From assembly GCF_002845275.2 (NCBI RefSeq), contig NZ_CP088149.1, positions 5,276,001-5,340,000 of the forward strand: a stretch of 64,000 nucleotides of DNA. The letters run 5' to 3'. Numbering within the stretch: position 1 is the first letter of the stretch; every line of letters begins with the position of its first letter. Below the pieces are notes generated by a model. That model made no database searches and had not been told where the DNA came from. It saw nothing but the letters and a program-made list of their open reading frames with translations. Of the stretch, positions 38,716 through 48,225 are shown in pieces. The position numbers were made by a program, and so were the translations under genes. The stretch comes from Pseudomonas sp. S06B 330 (GTDB taxonomy: Bacteria; Pseudomonadota; Gammaproteobacteria; Pseudomonadales; Pseudomonadaceae).

Positions 38716-40046
38716 TGGCCGCCACCCCACTGCACAGCTTCCAAAACCTGGTGGCCTGCCTGCAACAACAGGTTCAAGCACCCGAACATTTCACCCTGAG
38801 CTACAGCGCCGAACAGTCGCATTTCATCCGTTTCAACCATGCCAAGGTACGCCAGGCCGGTGAAGTGCAACAAGCCAGCTGCGTCCTCAAACTGGTCAAC
38901 GACGGCCGTCAGGCAGAGCTCCAGTTCACCTTAGGCAACGATGCCGAAGTAGACCGGCAGCGCTTGCTGCAAGCACTCGACCAACTGCGTCAGACCTTGC
39001 CGCTGCTTGCAGCTGACCCCTATCTACAACTCAATGACAGCGCCTGGAACAGCCACAGCGTGCAGGACCAGCCCCTGCCTGAGATCGCTCAGGTATTGGC
39101 GCAGATCGAGCAAGGGGCAAGTGACCTGGACCTGGTCGGCATCTACGCCGCGGGACCGATCTGTCGTGGCTTTGCCAACTCTTTCGACGCCTTCGGCTGG
39201 CACCAGGCCAACAGCTTCAACTTCGACTGGAGTCTGTTCCATAGCAACGGTCAGGCCGTCAAAGCCAACTATGCCGGCCAGAACTGGAACTGCGATGCCT
39301 TTGCCCTGCGCCTGCGCCAGGCACGCGAACAGCTGGAATACCTGGGTCGGCCTCTCAAGACCCTCGCCCCTGGTGAGTACCGCGCCTACCTGGCCCCGGC
39401 GGCAATCGATGAGATCATGGCCATGCTCTGCTGGGGCGGTTTCTCCGCTCAGTCACTGGCCACCAAGAACAGTCCACTGCAACGCCTGTACGCCAGCGAT
39501 GCGCGGCTCAATCCAATGGTCAGCATTGCCGAGCAAGTCAGCGGCTCGCTGAGCCCGGCGTTTTCCGATGAGGGCGCGCCGCGCAACGATTTGCGCTTGA
39601 TTGAGCAAGGCCAAGGCCTGGACCGGTTGATCTGTGCCCGCAGCGCCGCCGAGTTCGAGCTGCTCGCCAACGGCGCCGATGGCCATGAGTCGCCTTGCGC
39701 ACTGAGCATGGCCGCTGGCGAGCTCGCACAAGAGCAGATCCTCACCCGCCTGGACACCGGCCTGTACATCAGCAACCTCTGGTACCTGAACTTCTCCGAC
39801 CTGCCCGCCGCACGCATGACCGGCCTGACTCGCTTCGCCACTTTTTGGGTCGAGAACGGGAAAATCCAGGCACCGGTCAGCACCATGCGTTTTGATGACA
39901 GCGTCTACAGTTTGTTGGGTTCGCAGCTGGAAGCGTTGACCGCCGAGCGGGAGCTGATCCTGTCGACCAGCACCTACGGGCAGCGCCAGACCAGTTCCAG
40001 CCATTTGCCGGGAGCGCTGGTCAAACGCCTGACGTTGACATTGTGA
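38715..40046 (+). CDS. TldE/PmbA-like metalloprotease partner
   Basis: A 443-residue TldE/PmbA-type protein lacking the HExxxH motif, as expected for the non-catalytic partner. It has the typical CRGFANSFDAFGWHQANSF-like mid region and the C-terminal TGLYISNLWYLNFSDLPAARMTGLTR and RFDDSVYSLLG. It overlaps the TldD-like gene by one base (TGATG), so equal production is likely. The natural substrate is unknown, and no small precursor-peptide gene is evident next to it. Confidence 0.85.
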   Translation: MAATPLHSFQNLVACLQQQVQAPEHFTLSYSAEQSHFIRFNHAKVRQAGEVQQASCVLKLVNDGRQAELQFTLGNDAEVDRQRLLQALDQLRQTLPLLAADPYLQLNDSAWNSHSVQDQPLPEIAQVLAQIEQGASDLDLVGIYAAGPICRGFANSFDAFGWHQANSFNFDWSLFHSNGQAVKANYAGQNWNCDAFALRLRQAREQLEYLGRPLKTLAPGEYRAYLAPAAIDEIMAMLCWGGFSAQSLATKNSPLQRLYASDARLNPMVSIAEQVSGSLSPAFSDEGAPRNDLRLIEQGQGLDRLICARSAAEFELLANGADGHESPCALSMAAGELAQEQILTRLDTGLYISNLWYLNFSDLPAARMTGLTRFATFWVENGKIQAPVSTMRFDDSVYSLLGSQLEALTAERELILSTSTYGQRQTSSSHLPGALVKRLTLTL

Positions 40047-40047
40047 T

Positions 40048-40116
40048 GGCCTCATCGCCGGCAAGGCCAGCTCCCACAGAGGATGTGTGCGAGCCGGCCT
40101 TGTCGGCGATGAGGCC
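40048..40116. repeat. REP pair between tldE-like gene and MFS pump
   Basis: GGCCTCATCGCCGGCAAGGC faces CCTTGTCGGCGATGAGGCC, giving long near-perfect arms. It probably folds in the RNA between the two genes. Confidence 0.83.
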
Positions 40117-40137
40117 CTAAAGGACACCTGAGAAATC

Positions 40138-41565
40138 ATGCCCAATCGCACCCCGCTGGACTCGACCACCGCCCGCTGGATCCCTTGGGTCGTGGCCATC
40201 GCTTTCTTCATGCAATCGCTCGACGGCACCATCCTCAACACCGCGTTGCCAGCCATGGCCCGGGACTTGGCCGAAGACCCGTTGCGCATGCAGTCGGTGA
40301 TCATTGCCTACATGCTCACGGTGGCCCTGCTGATCCCGGCCTCGGGCTGGATCGCCGACCGCTTCGGCACCAAGCGCATCTTCTTCGGCGCGATCCTGCT
40401 GTTCAGTCTCGGCTCGCTACTTTGTGCCCTGTCTGAAAGCCTCAGCATGCTGGTAGCAGCGCGGGTGGTGCAGGGCTTGGGCGGTGCACTGATGCTGCCA
40501 GTAGGCCGCCTGGTCGTGCTGCGCGCCTACCCGCGCTCGGAGCTGGTACGGATCATGAGTTTCATCACCATTCCTGGCCTGCTCGGCCCGCTGCTGGGCC
40601 CAACCATGGGCGGCTGGCTGGTGGAAATCCTCAGCTGGCACTGGATCTTCCTGCTCAACCTACCGGTGGGTGTCATCGGCTGTTACGCCGTATGGCGCTT
40701 CATTCCCGACCTGCGCGGCAGTGAACGCACACGCTTTGACGGTGTGGGATTCGTGTTGTTCGGCGCAGCTATGGTGTTGATCACCATCGCCATGGAAGGT
40801 CTGGGCGAACTGCACCTGCCGCACCTGCGGGTGATGTTGCTGTTGTTTGCCGGTATGGCCTGCCTGGCGGCTTACTGGCTGCGCGCCGGAAGCATCGACA
40901 ATCCGCTGTTCTCGCCCAGCCTGTTTCGCACTCGAACCTTTTCCGTGGGCATTCTCGGCAACCTGTTCGCCCGTCTGGGCAGCGGCGCCCTGCCCTTTCT
41001 GATACCACTGCTGTTGCAAGTGGCACTGGGCTACTCACCGGCCCAGGCCGGCATGAGCATGATTCCCCTAGCCGCAGCCGCGATGCTGGCCAAGTCGATT
41101 GCGCGGCCGTTAATCGAGCGCTTCGGCTATCGCACCATTCTGACTGGCAACACCCTGTTACTCGGCCTGCTGCTGGCCAGTCTCGGCCTTGTGGACGAAC
41201 AAACGCCTTATGCCTTGCTACTGTTCCAACTGGGCTTGCTAGGTGCCGTCAACTCCATGCAATTCACCGCGATGAACACGGTAACCCTGATCGATCTTGA
41301 CGACGCCAGCGCCAGCAGCGGCAACAGCTTGCTCTCGGTAGTCGCGCAACTGTCCCTGAGCCTTGGCGTGGCTTGTGCCGGCGCGTTACTCGGCGGTTTT
41401 ACTGCCGCGGGCAATGCCGAGAGCGTGGAGAGCACCTTAGGCGCTTTCCAGCTGACGTTCCTCACCATCGGCCTGATGGCCATGCTGGCAGCAGCAATCT
41501 TCATGCAACTGTCCAGGACAGACGGAAGGCGTACCCCTCGTCCGGAACCGGAGATCGAGCCTTAG
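40138..41565 (+). CDS. MFS drug:H+ antiporter (DHA2, MdtD-like)
   Basis: A 475-residue major facilitator with about 14 hydrophobic segments. It has the helix-1 LDGTILNTALPAMA, motif A WIADRFGTKRIFFGA and motif C-like LGPLLGPTMGGWLVEILSWHWIFLLNLPVG, as in DHA2 multidrug exporters such as MdtD/EmrB. It likely exports toxic organic compounds with proton exchange; no specific substrate can be deduced. No regulator or adaptor gene is beside it. Confidence 0.87.
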   Translation: MPNRTPLDSTTARWIPWVVAIAFFMQSLDGTILNTALPAMARDLAEDPLRMQSVIIAYMLTVALLIPASGWIADRFGTKRIFFGAILLFSLGSLLCALSESLSMLVAARVVQGLGGALMLPVGRLVVLRAYPRSELVRIMSFITIPGLLGPLLGPTMGGWLVEILSWHWIFLLNLPVGVIGCYAVWRFIPDLRGSERTRFDGVGFVLFGAAMVLITIAMEGLGELHLPHLRVMLLLFAGMACLAAYWLRAGSIDNPLFSPSLFRTRTFSVGILGNLFARLGSGALPFLIPLLLQVALGYSPAQAGMSMIPLAAAAMLAKSIARPLIERFGYRTILTGNTLLLGLLLASLGLVDEQTPYALLLFQLGLLGAVNSMQFTAMNTVTLIDLDDASASSGNSLLSVVAQLSLSLGVACAGALLGGFTAAGNAESVESTLGAFQLTFLTIGLMAMLAAAIFMQLSRTDGRRTPRPEPEIEP

Positions 41566-41622
41566 GGCTAAAGGCCACGAGGCTGGTACACTGCGCGACA
41601 TTTTGTTTTGCAGGCCCGCCTC

Positions 41623-43008
41623 GTGACCACCATTGCCACCGCCTTCGCCACCTTGCCGCTGTCCGCCGCCATGCTGGCCAACCTGGACGCCCTCGGCTAC
41701 GCCCAAATGACCCCGATCCAGGCCCAGAGCCTGCCGGTCATCCTCAAGGGTATGGACCTGATTGCCCAGGCCAAGACCGGTAGCGGCAAGACCGCCGCGT
41801 TCGGCATTGGCCTGCTCAACCCAATCAACCCGCGCTACTTCGGTTGCCAGGCGCTTGTCCTGTGCCCAACCCGCGAGTTGGCCGACCAGGTGGCCAAAGA
41901 ACTGCGCCGCCTGGCTCGCGCTGAAGACAACATCAAGATCCTGACCCTGTGCGGCGGCGTGTCGCTGGGCCCGCAGATCGCTTCGCTGGAGCATGGCGCG
42001 CACATCATCGTCGGCACCCCCGGCCGCGTTCAGCAGCACCTGAGCAAAGGCACCCTGGTGCTCGACGGCCTCAATACGTTGATCCTCGATGAAGCCGACC
42101 GCATGCTCGACATGGGCTTCTACGACGCCATCGCCGACATCATCGGACAAACCCCGAAGCGTCGTCAGACCTTATTGTTCTCGGCTACTTACCCGGCCGG
42201 CATCAAGCAATTGGCCTCGACCTTCATGCGCGACCCGCAAACCGTCAAGGTTGAAGCCCTGCACGCCGACAGCCAGATCGAACAGCGCTTCTACGAAATC
42301 GCCCCTGAGCAGCGCATGGAAGCGGTGAGCAAAGTACTCGACCACTTCCGACCACAATCCTGTGTAGCGTTCTGCTTCACCAAGCAGCAGTGCCAGGAGC
42401 TGGTCGAACACCTGCAAGCCAAAGGTGTCGCTGCCCAGGCGTTACATGGCGACCTGGAGCAACGCGACCGTGACCAGGTGCTGACCTTGTTTGCCAACCG
42501 CAGCCTGTCCGTACTGGTGGCCACCGATGTCGCTGCCCGCGGCCTGGACATCGATGCCCTGGACATGGTCATCAACGTCGAACTGGCCCGCGATGCCGAG
42601 ATCCATGTACACCGCGTCGGCCGCACCGGCCGCGCCGGTGAGAAAGGTCTGGCGGTGAGCCTGGTCGCTCCCGCCGAAGGCCATCGCGCCCAGGCAATCG
42701 AGCAAATGCAGAAAGCCCCACTGCGCTGGGAGCAACTGGACAGCCTTAAGCCTCAGAGCGGTGCCCCGCTGCTGCCGACCATGAGTACCCTGTGCATTGC
42801 CGCAGGCCGCAAGGACAAGCTGCGCCCAGGCGATATCCTTGGCGCCTTGACCGGTGATGCCGGCTTGCCGGGCACTCAAGTGGGCAAGATTGCGATTTTT
42901 GACTTCCAGGCGTTTGTTGCGGTGGAACGGGCAGTGGCCAAACAGGCGTTGCAGCGGCTGAACAGCGGCAAAATCAAGGGGCGCTCATTGCGCGTGCGCA
43001 TCGTCTGA
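41623..43008 (+). CDS. dbpA: ATP-dependent RNA helicase DbpA
   Basis: A 461-residue DEAD-box helicase that binds hairpin 92 of 23S rRNA and helps large-subunit assembly. The Q motif (GYAQMTPIQAQSLP), Walker A AKTGSGKT, PTRELA, DEADRML, SAT and HRVGRTGRAG are all present. The C-terminal 75 residues form the DbpA RNA-binding domain (LCIAAGRKDKLRPGDILGAL), which separates it from other DEAD proteins. The start is a GTG at 41623 (VTTIATAFATLPLS); a TTG five codons earlier is also open, and neither has a strong ribosome site. Confidence 0.94.
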   Translation: MTTIATAFATLPLSAAMLANLDALGYAQMTPIQAQSLPVILKGMDLIAQAKTGSGKTAAFGIGLLNPINPRYFGCQALVLCPTRELADQVAKELRRLARAEDNIKILTLCGGVSLGPQIASLEHGAHIIVGTPGRVQQHLSKGTLVLDGLNTLILDEADRMLDMGFYDAIADIIGQTPKRRQTLLFSATYPAGIKQLASTFMRDPQTVKVEALHADSQIEQRFYEIAPEQRMEAVSKVLDHFRPQSCVAFCFTKQQCQELVEHLQAKGVAAQALHGDLEQRDRDQVLTLFANRSLSVLVATDVAARGLDIDALDMVINVELARDAEIHVHRVGRTGRAGEKGLAVSLVAPAEGHRAQAIEQMQKAPLRWEQLDSLKPQSGAPLLPTMSTLCIAAGRKDKLRPGDILGALTGDAGLPGTQVGKIAIFDFQAFVAVERAVAKQALQRLNSGKIKGRSLRVRIV

Positions 43009-43024
43009 GTGCGTTGTTGATTTT

Positions 43025-43110
43025 GCCGGCTTCATCGCCGGCAAGTCCGGCTCCCACAGGGCCAGAGGCAAGCACGTGACATTGTGGAAGCCGGCCCTTC
43101 AGGCGATGGC
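43025..43110. repeat. REP pair between dbpA and the YhiN-like gene
   Basis: TTCATCGCCGGCAAGTCCGG with the facing GGAAGCCGGCCCTTCAGGCG, more diverged than the other pairs. It lies between dbpA and the next gene on the same strand. Confidence 0.72.
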
Positions 43111-43138
43111 TTCACCACCGATTTTTGAGGATTTTGCA

Positions 43139-44320
43139 GTGCGTTCCACCGAAGTGATCATCATTGGCGCAGGCGCCGCTGGCCTGATGTGTGCCCTGAC
43201 CGCCGCCGGTCGCGGCCGTCAGGTGCTGCTGCTCGACCATGCCAACAAACCGGGCAAGAAGATCCTGATGTCCGGCGGTGGCCGTTGCAACTTCACCAAC
43301 ATGTACACCGAGCCTGCGAACTTCCTTTCGCAGAATCCGCACTTCTGCAAATCGGCCCTGGCCCGTTACACCCAGTGGGACTTCATCGAGATGGTCGGCA
43401 AACACGCCGTGCCCTATCACGAGAAAAAACTCGGACAACTGTTCTGCGACAACAAGTCCAGCGACATCCTCGGCATGCTTCTGAGTGAATGCGACAACGC
43501 CGGCGCCGAACTGCGCATGGATACCCGTATTGATCAGATCGAGAAAGTCGACGGTGGTTACTTGCTGGAAACCAGCGCTGGACAGCTCCAATGCCAATCA
43601 CTGGTGATCGCTACCGGCGGCCTGTCGATCCCGACCTTGGGCGCTACTGGTTTTGGTTATCAGGTCGCTCGCCAGTTCGGCCATACCTTGCTGCCAACCC
43701 GAGCAGGCCTTGTGCCGTTCACCATCACCGAGCCACAACTCAAGGCGATCTGCACAGAACTGTCCGGCACTTCGGTTGATTGTGTCGCCAGCTGCAACGG
43801 CACCAGCTTTCGTGAAAACCTGTTGTTCACTCACCGCGGCCTGAGCGGGCCAGCGATCCTGCAGATCTCTTCCTTCTGGGAATCTGGCGATACGGTCGAG
43901 ATCAACCTGCTGCCCGAACACGACGCCTTGAGCTGGTTGCAACAGCAACAGGCCGAACGCCCCAACAGCGAACTGAAAACACTGCTCGGGGAGATCTTCA
44001 CCAAGAAGATGGCCAACCTGTTGGCCGAGCACTGGTTCACCTCCAAGCCAATGAAGCAGTACACCCCGGCCGAGCTGACCCAAGTCGGCGACAAACTCGC
44101 CGCCTGGCAGGTGGTTCCGGCCGGCACCGAAGGCTACCGCACCGCAGAAGTAACCCTGGGCGGCGTCGATACCCGCGAAGTGTCCTCCAAAACCATGGAG
44201 TCGCTGAAAAGCCCAGGGCTTTACTTCATCGGTGAAGTGCTCGATGTCAGCGGCCATCTCGGCGGTTTCAACTTCCAGTGGGCCTGGGCCTCGGCGTACG
44301 CAGCCGCGCAGTTCGTCTAA
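43139..44320 (+). CDS. HI0933/YhiN-type flavoprotein
   Basis: A 393-residue FAD-binding protein of the HI0933 family. It has VIIIGAGAAGLMCALTAAGRG, the family mark NKPGKKILMSGGGRCNFTN, the mid ATGGLSIPTLGATGFGY and the C-terminal GEVLDVSGHLGGFNFQWAWASAYAA. These proteins are conserved but their reaction is not settled. The GTG at 43139 follows GAGG and gives the conserved beginning; longer frames run into the REP element. Confidence 0.85.
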   Translation: MRSTEVIIIGAGAAGLMCALTAAGRGRQVLLLDHANKPGKKILMSGGGRCNFTNMYTEPANFLSQNPHFCKSALARYTQWDFIEMVGKHAVPYHEKKLGQLFCDNKSSDILGMLLSECDNAGAELRMDTRIDQIEKVDGGYLLETSAGQLQCQSLVIATGGLSIPTLGATGFGYQVARQFGHTLLPTRAGLVPFTITEPQLKAICTELSGTSVDCVASCNGTSFRENLLFTHRGLSGPAILQISSFWESGDTVEINLLPEHDALSWLQQQQAERPNSELKTLLGEIFTKKMANLLAEHWFTSKPMKQYTPAELTQVGDKLAAWQVVPAGTEGYRTAEVTLGGVDTREVSSKTMESLKSPGLYFIGEVLDVSGHLGGFNFQWAWASAYAAAQFV

Positions 44321-44437
44321 CCTTCGCGGTAGAATCAGCGCATCAAGGAACAAATTTTGCTGGTCAGAGGGCTCCGTAACACGGTTGCCATCTGACTGGC
44401 TCAATTTCGATCATCGCCCAAGGCCTGCCTACCCGAC

Positions 44438-46621
44438 ATGTCATCCTCCTCGTTCAGCCAATCGTTGCGCCGCCTCTGGGCCCTGGACAAATTCAGCTAT
44501 GCCATCCGTGTGCTCATCGCCCTGACCGGCAGCATGTTGCTGTGCTGGTATCAGGATGAGATGAGCCTGTTGATCCCGCTGTTTCTGGGCATCATCGCCA
44601 GCGCCCTTGCCGAGACTGACGACAGCTGGCAAGGGCGCCTGAACGCTCTGGCGGTGACGCTGGTGTGCTTTACCGTTGCTGCGCTGTCGGTAGAGCTGCT
44701 GTTCCCTTATCCACTGATTTTCGTCTGTGCCCTAGCCCTGGCCAGCTTTGGCCTGACCATGCTTGGTGCGCTGGGTGAACGCTACGGTGCAATAGCCTCG
44801 GCCACCCTCATTCTTTCGGTCTACACCATGATCGGCGTAGACCAGCGCGGCGGCGAAGTCAGCGACTTCTGGCACGAACCCCTGCTGCTGGTCGCTGGTG
44901 CGGCCTGGTACGGGCTGCTCTCGGTGCTGTGGCAGGCGCTGTTCTCCAACCAGCCAGTCCAACAGAGCCTGGCGCGGTTGTTCCGTGAACTGGGGCGCTA
45001 CCTGAAACTTAAGGCCACGCTGTTCGAACCCATCCGCCAACTGGATGTGGAAGCCCGGCGCCTTGAACTGGCCCAACAGAATGGCCGCGTGGTCGCTGCG
45101 CTCAACGCGGCCAAGGAAATTATCCTGCACCGGGTCGGCAATGGTCGGCCGGGGTCAAAGGTCAGCCGCTACCTGAAACTGTATTTTCTTGCCCAGGATA
45201 TCCACGAGCGCGCCAGCTCTTCGCACTACCCCTACAACGCCCTGACCGAAGCCTTCTTCCACAGCGACGTGCTGTTTCGCTGCCAGCGCCTGCTACGTCA
45301 ACAAGGTGTGGCCTGCCAGCAGTTGTCCGAATCGATCCTGTTGCGCCAACCGTTCACCTACGACAGTGGCTTTGCCCAAGCTCTGGAAGACCTCAATGCC
45401 TCGCTGGAGCATCTGCGCATTCAGAGCAACCCAGCATGGCGAGGGCTGCTGCGCTCGCTACGCGCCCTGGCCGCTAACCTGGCGACACTCGATCGCCTGC
45501 TCAGCGACGCCAGCAATCCGGACATGCTCGCCGACGCCAGCGACAGCAGCCTGCTCGACCGCTCACCGCGCAACCTGCGTGACGTATGGAGCCGCCTGCG
45601 TCAGCAACTGACCCCAACCTCGCTGCTGTTCCGCCATGCCCTGCGCCTGCCTCTGGCGCTGTCGATCGGCTACGGCATGGTGCACTTGATCCACCCGACT
45701 CAGGGCTACTGGATCATCCTCACCACCTTGTTCGTGTGCCAGCCCAACTACGGTGCAACGCGACGCAAGCTGGTGCAACGGATCATCGGCACTGCCATCG
45801 GCCTGACCGTGGGCTGGGCGTTGTTCGACCTGTTTCCGAGCCCAATCATCCAGTCGCTGTTTGCCGTAGCGGCCGGGGTGGTGTTCTTCGTCAATCGCAC
45901 CACGCGCTACACCTTGGCCACCGCAGCGATCACCCTGATGGTGCTGTTCTGCTTCAACCAGGTCGGCGATGGTTACGGGCTGTTCCTACCACGCTTGTTC
46001 GATACCCTGGTCGGCAGCCTGATTGCGATTCTGGCGGTTTTTCTGTTCCTGCCGGACTGGCAGGGCCGGCGTCTGAACAAAGTGCTGGCCAATACCCTGA
46101 GCTGCAACAGCACCTACCTGCGCCAGATCATGCAGCAATACGCCCAAGGCAAGCGTGACGACCTGGCCTACCGCCTGGCCCGGCGCAACGCTCACAACGC
46201 CGATGCGGCGCTGTCGACCACGTTGGCCAACATGCTCATGGAGCCTGGGCATTTCCGTAAGGAGGCCGACGTCGGCTTTCGCTTCCTGGTGCTATCGCAC
46301 ACTTTGCTCAGCTACCTGTCAGGCCTGGGGGCGCATCGCGAAACCACCTTGCCTGCTGACGTCCATGAGCAGTTGATCGACGGTGCCGGAGCCAGTCTGG
46401 CCAATAGCCTGGATGAAATTGCCGAAGGCCTGGCCAGCAAGCTGCCGGTGGCGATCCACAGCGATGCTGAAGAAGCGCTGGCCAATGAGCTTGAACAGAT
46501 GCCCGAAGAGCTTGAAGAGAACCAGCGGCTGGTACAGACCCAACTGGCCCTTATCTGTCGTCAGTTGGGCCCGCTGCGCACCCTGGCGGCTCACTTGATC
46601 AAAGAAGATGCACCAGCCTGA
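44438..46621 (+). CDS. yccS: YccS-like FUSC inner-membrane protein
   Basis: A 727-residue protein of the YccS/YhfK family, near the usual length of about 720. Two sets of hydrophobic helices (about residues 20-165 and 395-545) flank cytoplasmic segments, the layout of FUSC/aromatic-acid exporter relatives. It contains LIHPTQGYWIILTTLFVCQPNYGATRRKLVQR, typical of the second FUSC block. A transport role is presumed; the substrate is unknown. Its end abuts the convergent gene at 46622 without a gap. Confidence 0.88.
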   Translation: MSSSSFSQSLRRLWALDKFSYAIRVLIALTGSMLLCWYQDEMSLLIPLFLGIIASALAETDDSWQGRLNALAVTLVCFTVAALSVELLFPYPLIFVCALALASFGLTMLGALGERYGAIASATLILSVYTMIGVDQRGGEVSDFWHEPLLLVAGAAWYGLLSVLWQALFSNQPVQQSLARLFRELGRYLKLKATLFEPIRQLDVEARRLELAQQNGRVVAALNAAKEIILHRVGNGRPGSKVSRYLKLYFLAQDIHERASSSHYPYNALTEAFFHSDVLFRCQRLLRQQGVACQQLSESILLRQPFTYDSGFAQALEDLNASLEHLRIQSNPAWRGLLRSLRALAANLATLDRLLSDASNPDMLADASDSSLLDRSPRNLRDVWSRLRQQLTPTSLLFRHALRLPLALSIGYGMVHLIHPTQGYWIILTTLFVCQPNYGATRRKLVQRIIGTAIGLTVGWALFDLFPSPIIQSLFAVAAGVVFFVNRTTRYTLATAAITLMVLFCFNQVGDGYGLFLPRLFDTLVGSLIAILAVFLFLPDWQGRRLNKVLANTLSCNSTYLRQIMQQYAQGKRDDLAYRLARRNAHNADAALSTTLANMLMEPGHFRKEADVGFRFLVLSHTLLSYLSGLGAHRETTLPADVHEQLIDGAGASLANSLDEIAEGLASKLPVAIHSDAEEALANELEQMPEELEENQRLVQTQLALICRQLGPLRTLAAHLIKEDAPA

Positions 46622-47359
46622 TCAGAAGCCGTAGTGTTTGAGTAACCGCTCGTAGCTGCCGTCAGCTTTCATCTCGACAAGGGCACGATTGAAACCAGCA
46701 ACGATCTGCTGGTGTTCGGGCGTCTTCATGCTCACCAGAATATGCAGTGGGTTTTCGCTCACTGGCGGGTCGATAAACTCGATGTGGTCACGCACCGAAC
46801 GCGACTCGCGCTGCAGGAAGTAGCGCGCAACGTACTCATCTTCAAGGGTCAGGCCCACTCTGCCGGCGGCCAGCATGCGAACCGCCACGGAAAAATTGCG
46901 CACCGGTATTCTTTGCAAACGCTGGTCGGCATCGAACGCTGGCGAATAGGTATAGCCCCTGACCACCGCAACAGGATAGGGATAAAGATCGCTCAGGACT
47001 TTGAACTTGAGCGGATCGCCCTTGCGCTTGAGCAGGCGAATACGATTGGTCAGGTAACCCTCAGAGAACGCCCCGATTTGGGTACGACTATCATTGAACC
47101 AGGCGTTGATCAGGACATCGTAACGCCCCTCCTCTACACCCAGTAATGCCCGCGCCCAAGGCACCTGTTCGAACTCGCTGTCGTAACCAGCACGGCGCAA
47201 GGCCGTGGTAACGATGACCGTGGCCAGGCCGCCGCCCGGCATACTGGCGTCAGCAAAAGGAGGCCAACTGTCAGCAACCAGGCGCAATTTTTCCGCTTGC
47301 GCTGTGTTGAGTGCCAACAACAATCCAAGCAACGCCAAGACTCGAAGCAGCGCAGCCAT
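46622..47359 (-). CDS. Periplasmic solute-binding protein, family 3
   Basis: A 245-residue exported protein with a signal peptide (MAALLRVLALLGLLLALNTAQA) and an SBP_bac_3 fold: LRLVADSWPPFADASMPGGG, YDSEFEQVPWARALLGVEEGRYDVLINAWF and a C-terminal EMKADGSYERLLKHYGF. Such proteins bind amino acids or related small molecules. No permease or ATPase gene is nearby, so it may be an orphan binding protein or sensor. The ATG at 47359 follows AAGGAT; an ATG nine codons upstream lacks a site. Confidence 0.85.
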   Translation of the reverse strand: MAALLRVLALLGLLLALNTAQAEKLRLVADSWPPFADASMPGGGLATVIVTTALRRAGYDSEFEQVPWARALLGVEEGRYDVLINAWFNDSRTQIGAFSEGYLTNRIRLLKRKGDPLKFKVLSDLYPYPVAVVRGYTYSPAFDADQRLQRIPVRNFSVAVRMLAAGRVGLTLEDEYVARYFLQRESRSVRDHIEFIDPPVSENPLHILVSMKTPEHQQIVAGFNRALVEMKADGSYERLLKHYGF

Positions 47360-47580
47360 GCTCAAATCCTTTAGTAGACGCGCCATTACACGTCGTTGAT
47401 ATCAACTGCTTGAGAGCTACCGTGGTTATACAAAGATCAAGCTTCATGGCAGTAGCCATGATATCAAATTGCCTCCATCTTGATCGGCATCAGAGACTGA
47501 GTTGACTTGTGGCAATTTCGCCCTCGTCCTCGGCCCAGGCATCTGCCATGATCAAGCCAATCAACTGCTTGAGAGCAACT

Positions 47581-48033
47581 ATGAGTATTGACTGGATCTG
47601 TAAACATCACAGCGACCTAGGCAAAGAACAACTCTATGCCATTCTGCGCCTGCGCACTGAAGTCTTCGTGGTCGAGCAGAAGTGCGCCTATCAAGAAGTC
47701 GATGACCAGGACCTGTCCGGCGACACGTGCCACCTGATGGGCTGGCAGGATGATGAGCTAAAGGCTTATCTGCGCTTGCTCGATCCAGACTCTCAGGGCG
47801 GCGATGTGGTAATCGGCCGGGTGGTCACCGCGCCGTCGGCACGGGGTCAGGGTTTGGGTCACGAACTGATCAAAGAGGCGCTGGAACAGGCCGAAAAGAA
47901 CTGGCCTGGGGTACCGGTTTACCTGTCGGTGCAGGTAAACCTACAGGCCTACTACGCAGGCCATGGCTTTGTCGTGGTAGGTGAGGAATATCTTGAGCAC
48001 GATGCCCCCCATATCGGTATGCGCCGCGGTTGA
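47581..48033 (+). CDS. elaA: ElaA-type GNAT N-acetyltransferase
   Basis: A 150-residue GNAT-fold protein of the ElaA family: WICKHHSDLGKEQLYAILRLRTEVFVVEQKCAYQEVD at the N-terminus, the acetyl-CoA loop VVTAPSARGQGLGHELI and the C-terminal YYAGHGFVVVGEEYLEHDAPHIGM. The length is standard. The acceptor is not known. The ATG at 47581 is chosen because it starts the conserved domain; it is weakly preceded by GAGAG, which belongs to a 17-base direct repeat also found at 47401. Confidence 0.88.
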   Translation: MSIDWICKHHSDLGKEQLYAILRLRTEVFVVEQKCAYQEVDDQDLSGDTCHLMGWQDDELKAYLRLLDPDSQGGDVVIGRVVTAPSARGQGLGHELIKEALEQAEKNWPGVPVYLSVQVNLQAYYAGHGFVVVGEEYLEHDAPHIGMRRG

Positions 48034-48063
48034 GGCAAGTGTAAGGGGCTAGACTGGCCCCTT

Positions 48064-48200
48064 GTAGCCACTGCCATAAGGCTGCTATCGGGTGTGAAAC
48101 GCCCGCAAACCCAGGCCACTGCAATTCGCCAACCCACCGAGGTGCCCAAGTTGCGACTGCCCTGCACTCGATCGCAACCTCGTGCCTCGGCAGCGGTGAC
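48064..48200. repeat. Decayed GTAGCC-type inverted repeat
   Basis: 48064-48091 (GTAGCCACTGCCATAAGGCT...) and 48171-48200 resemble the two arms at 14464-14560 but have diverged, and they are farther apart. It fills most of the gap between two converging genes and may still act as a terminator. Confidence 0.6.
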
Positions 48201-48225
48201 AGCAAGTGGTGCTGCTGCCTTCTTT

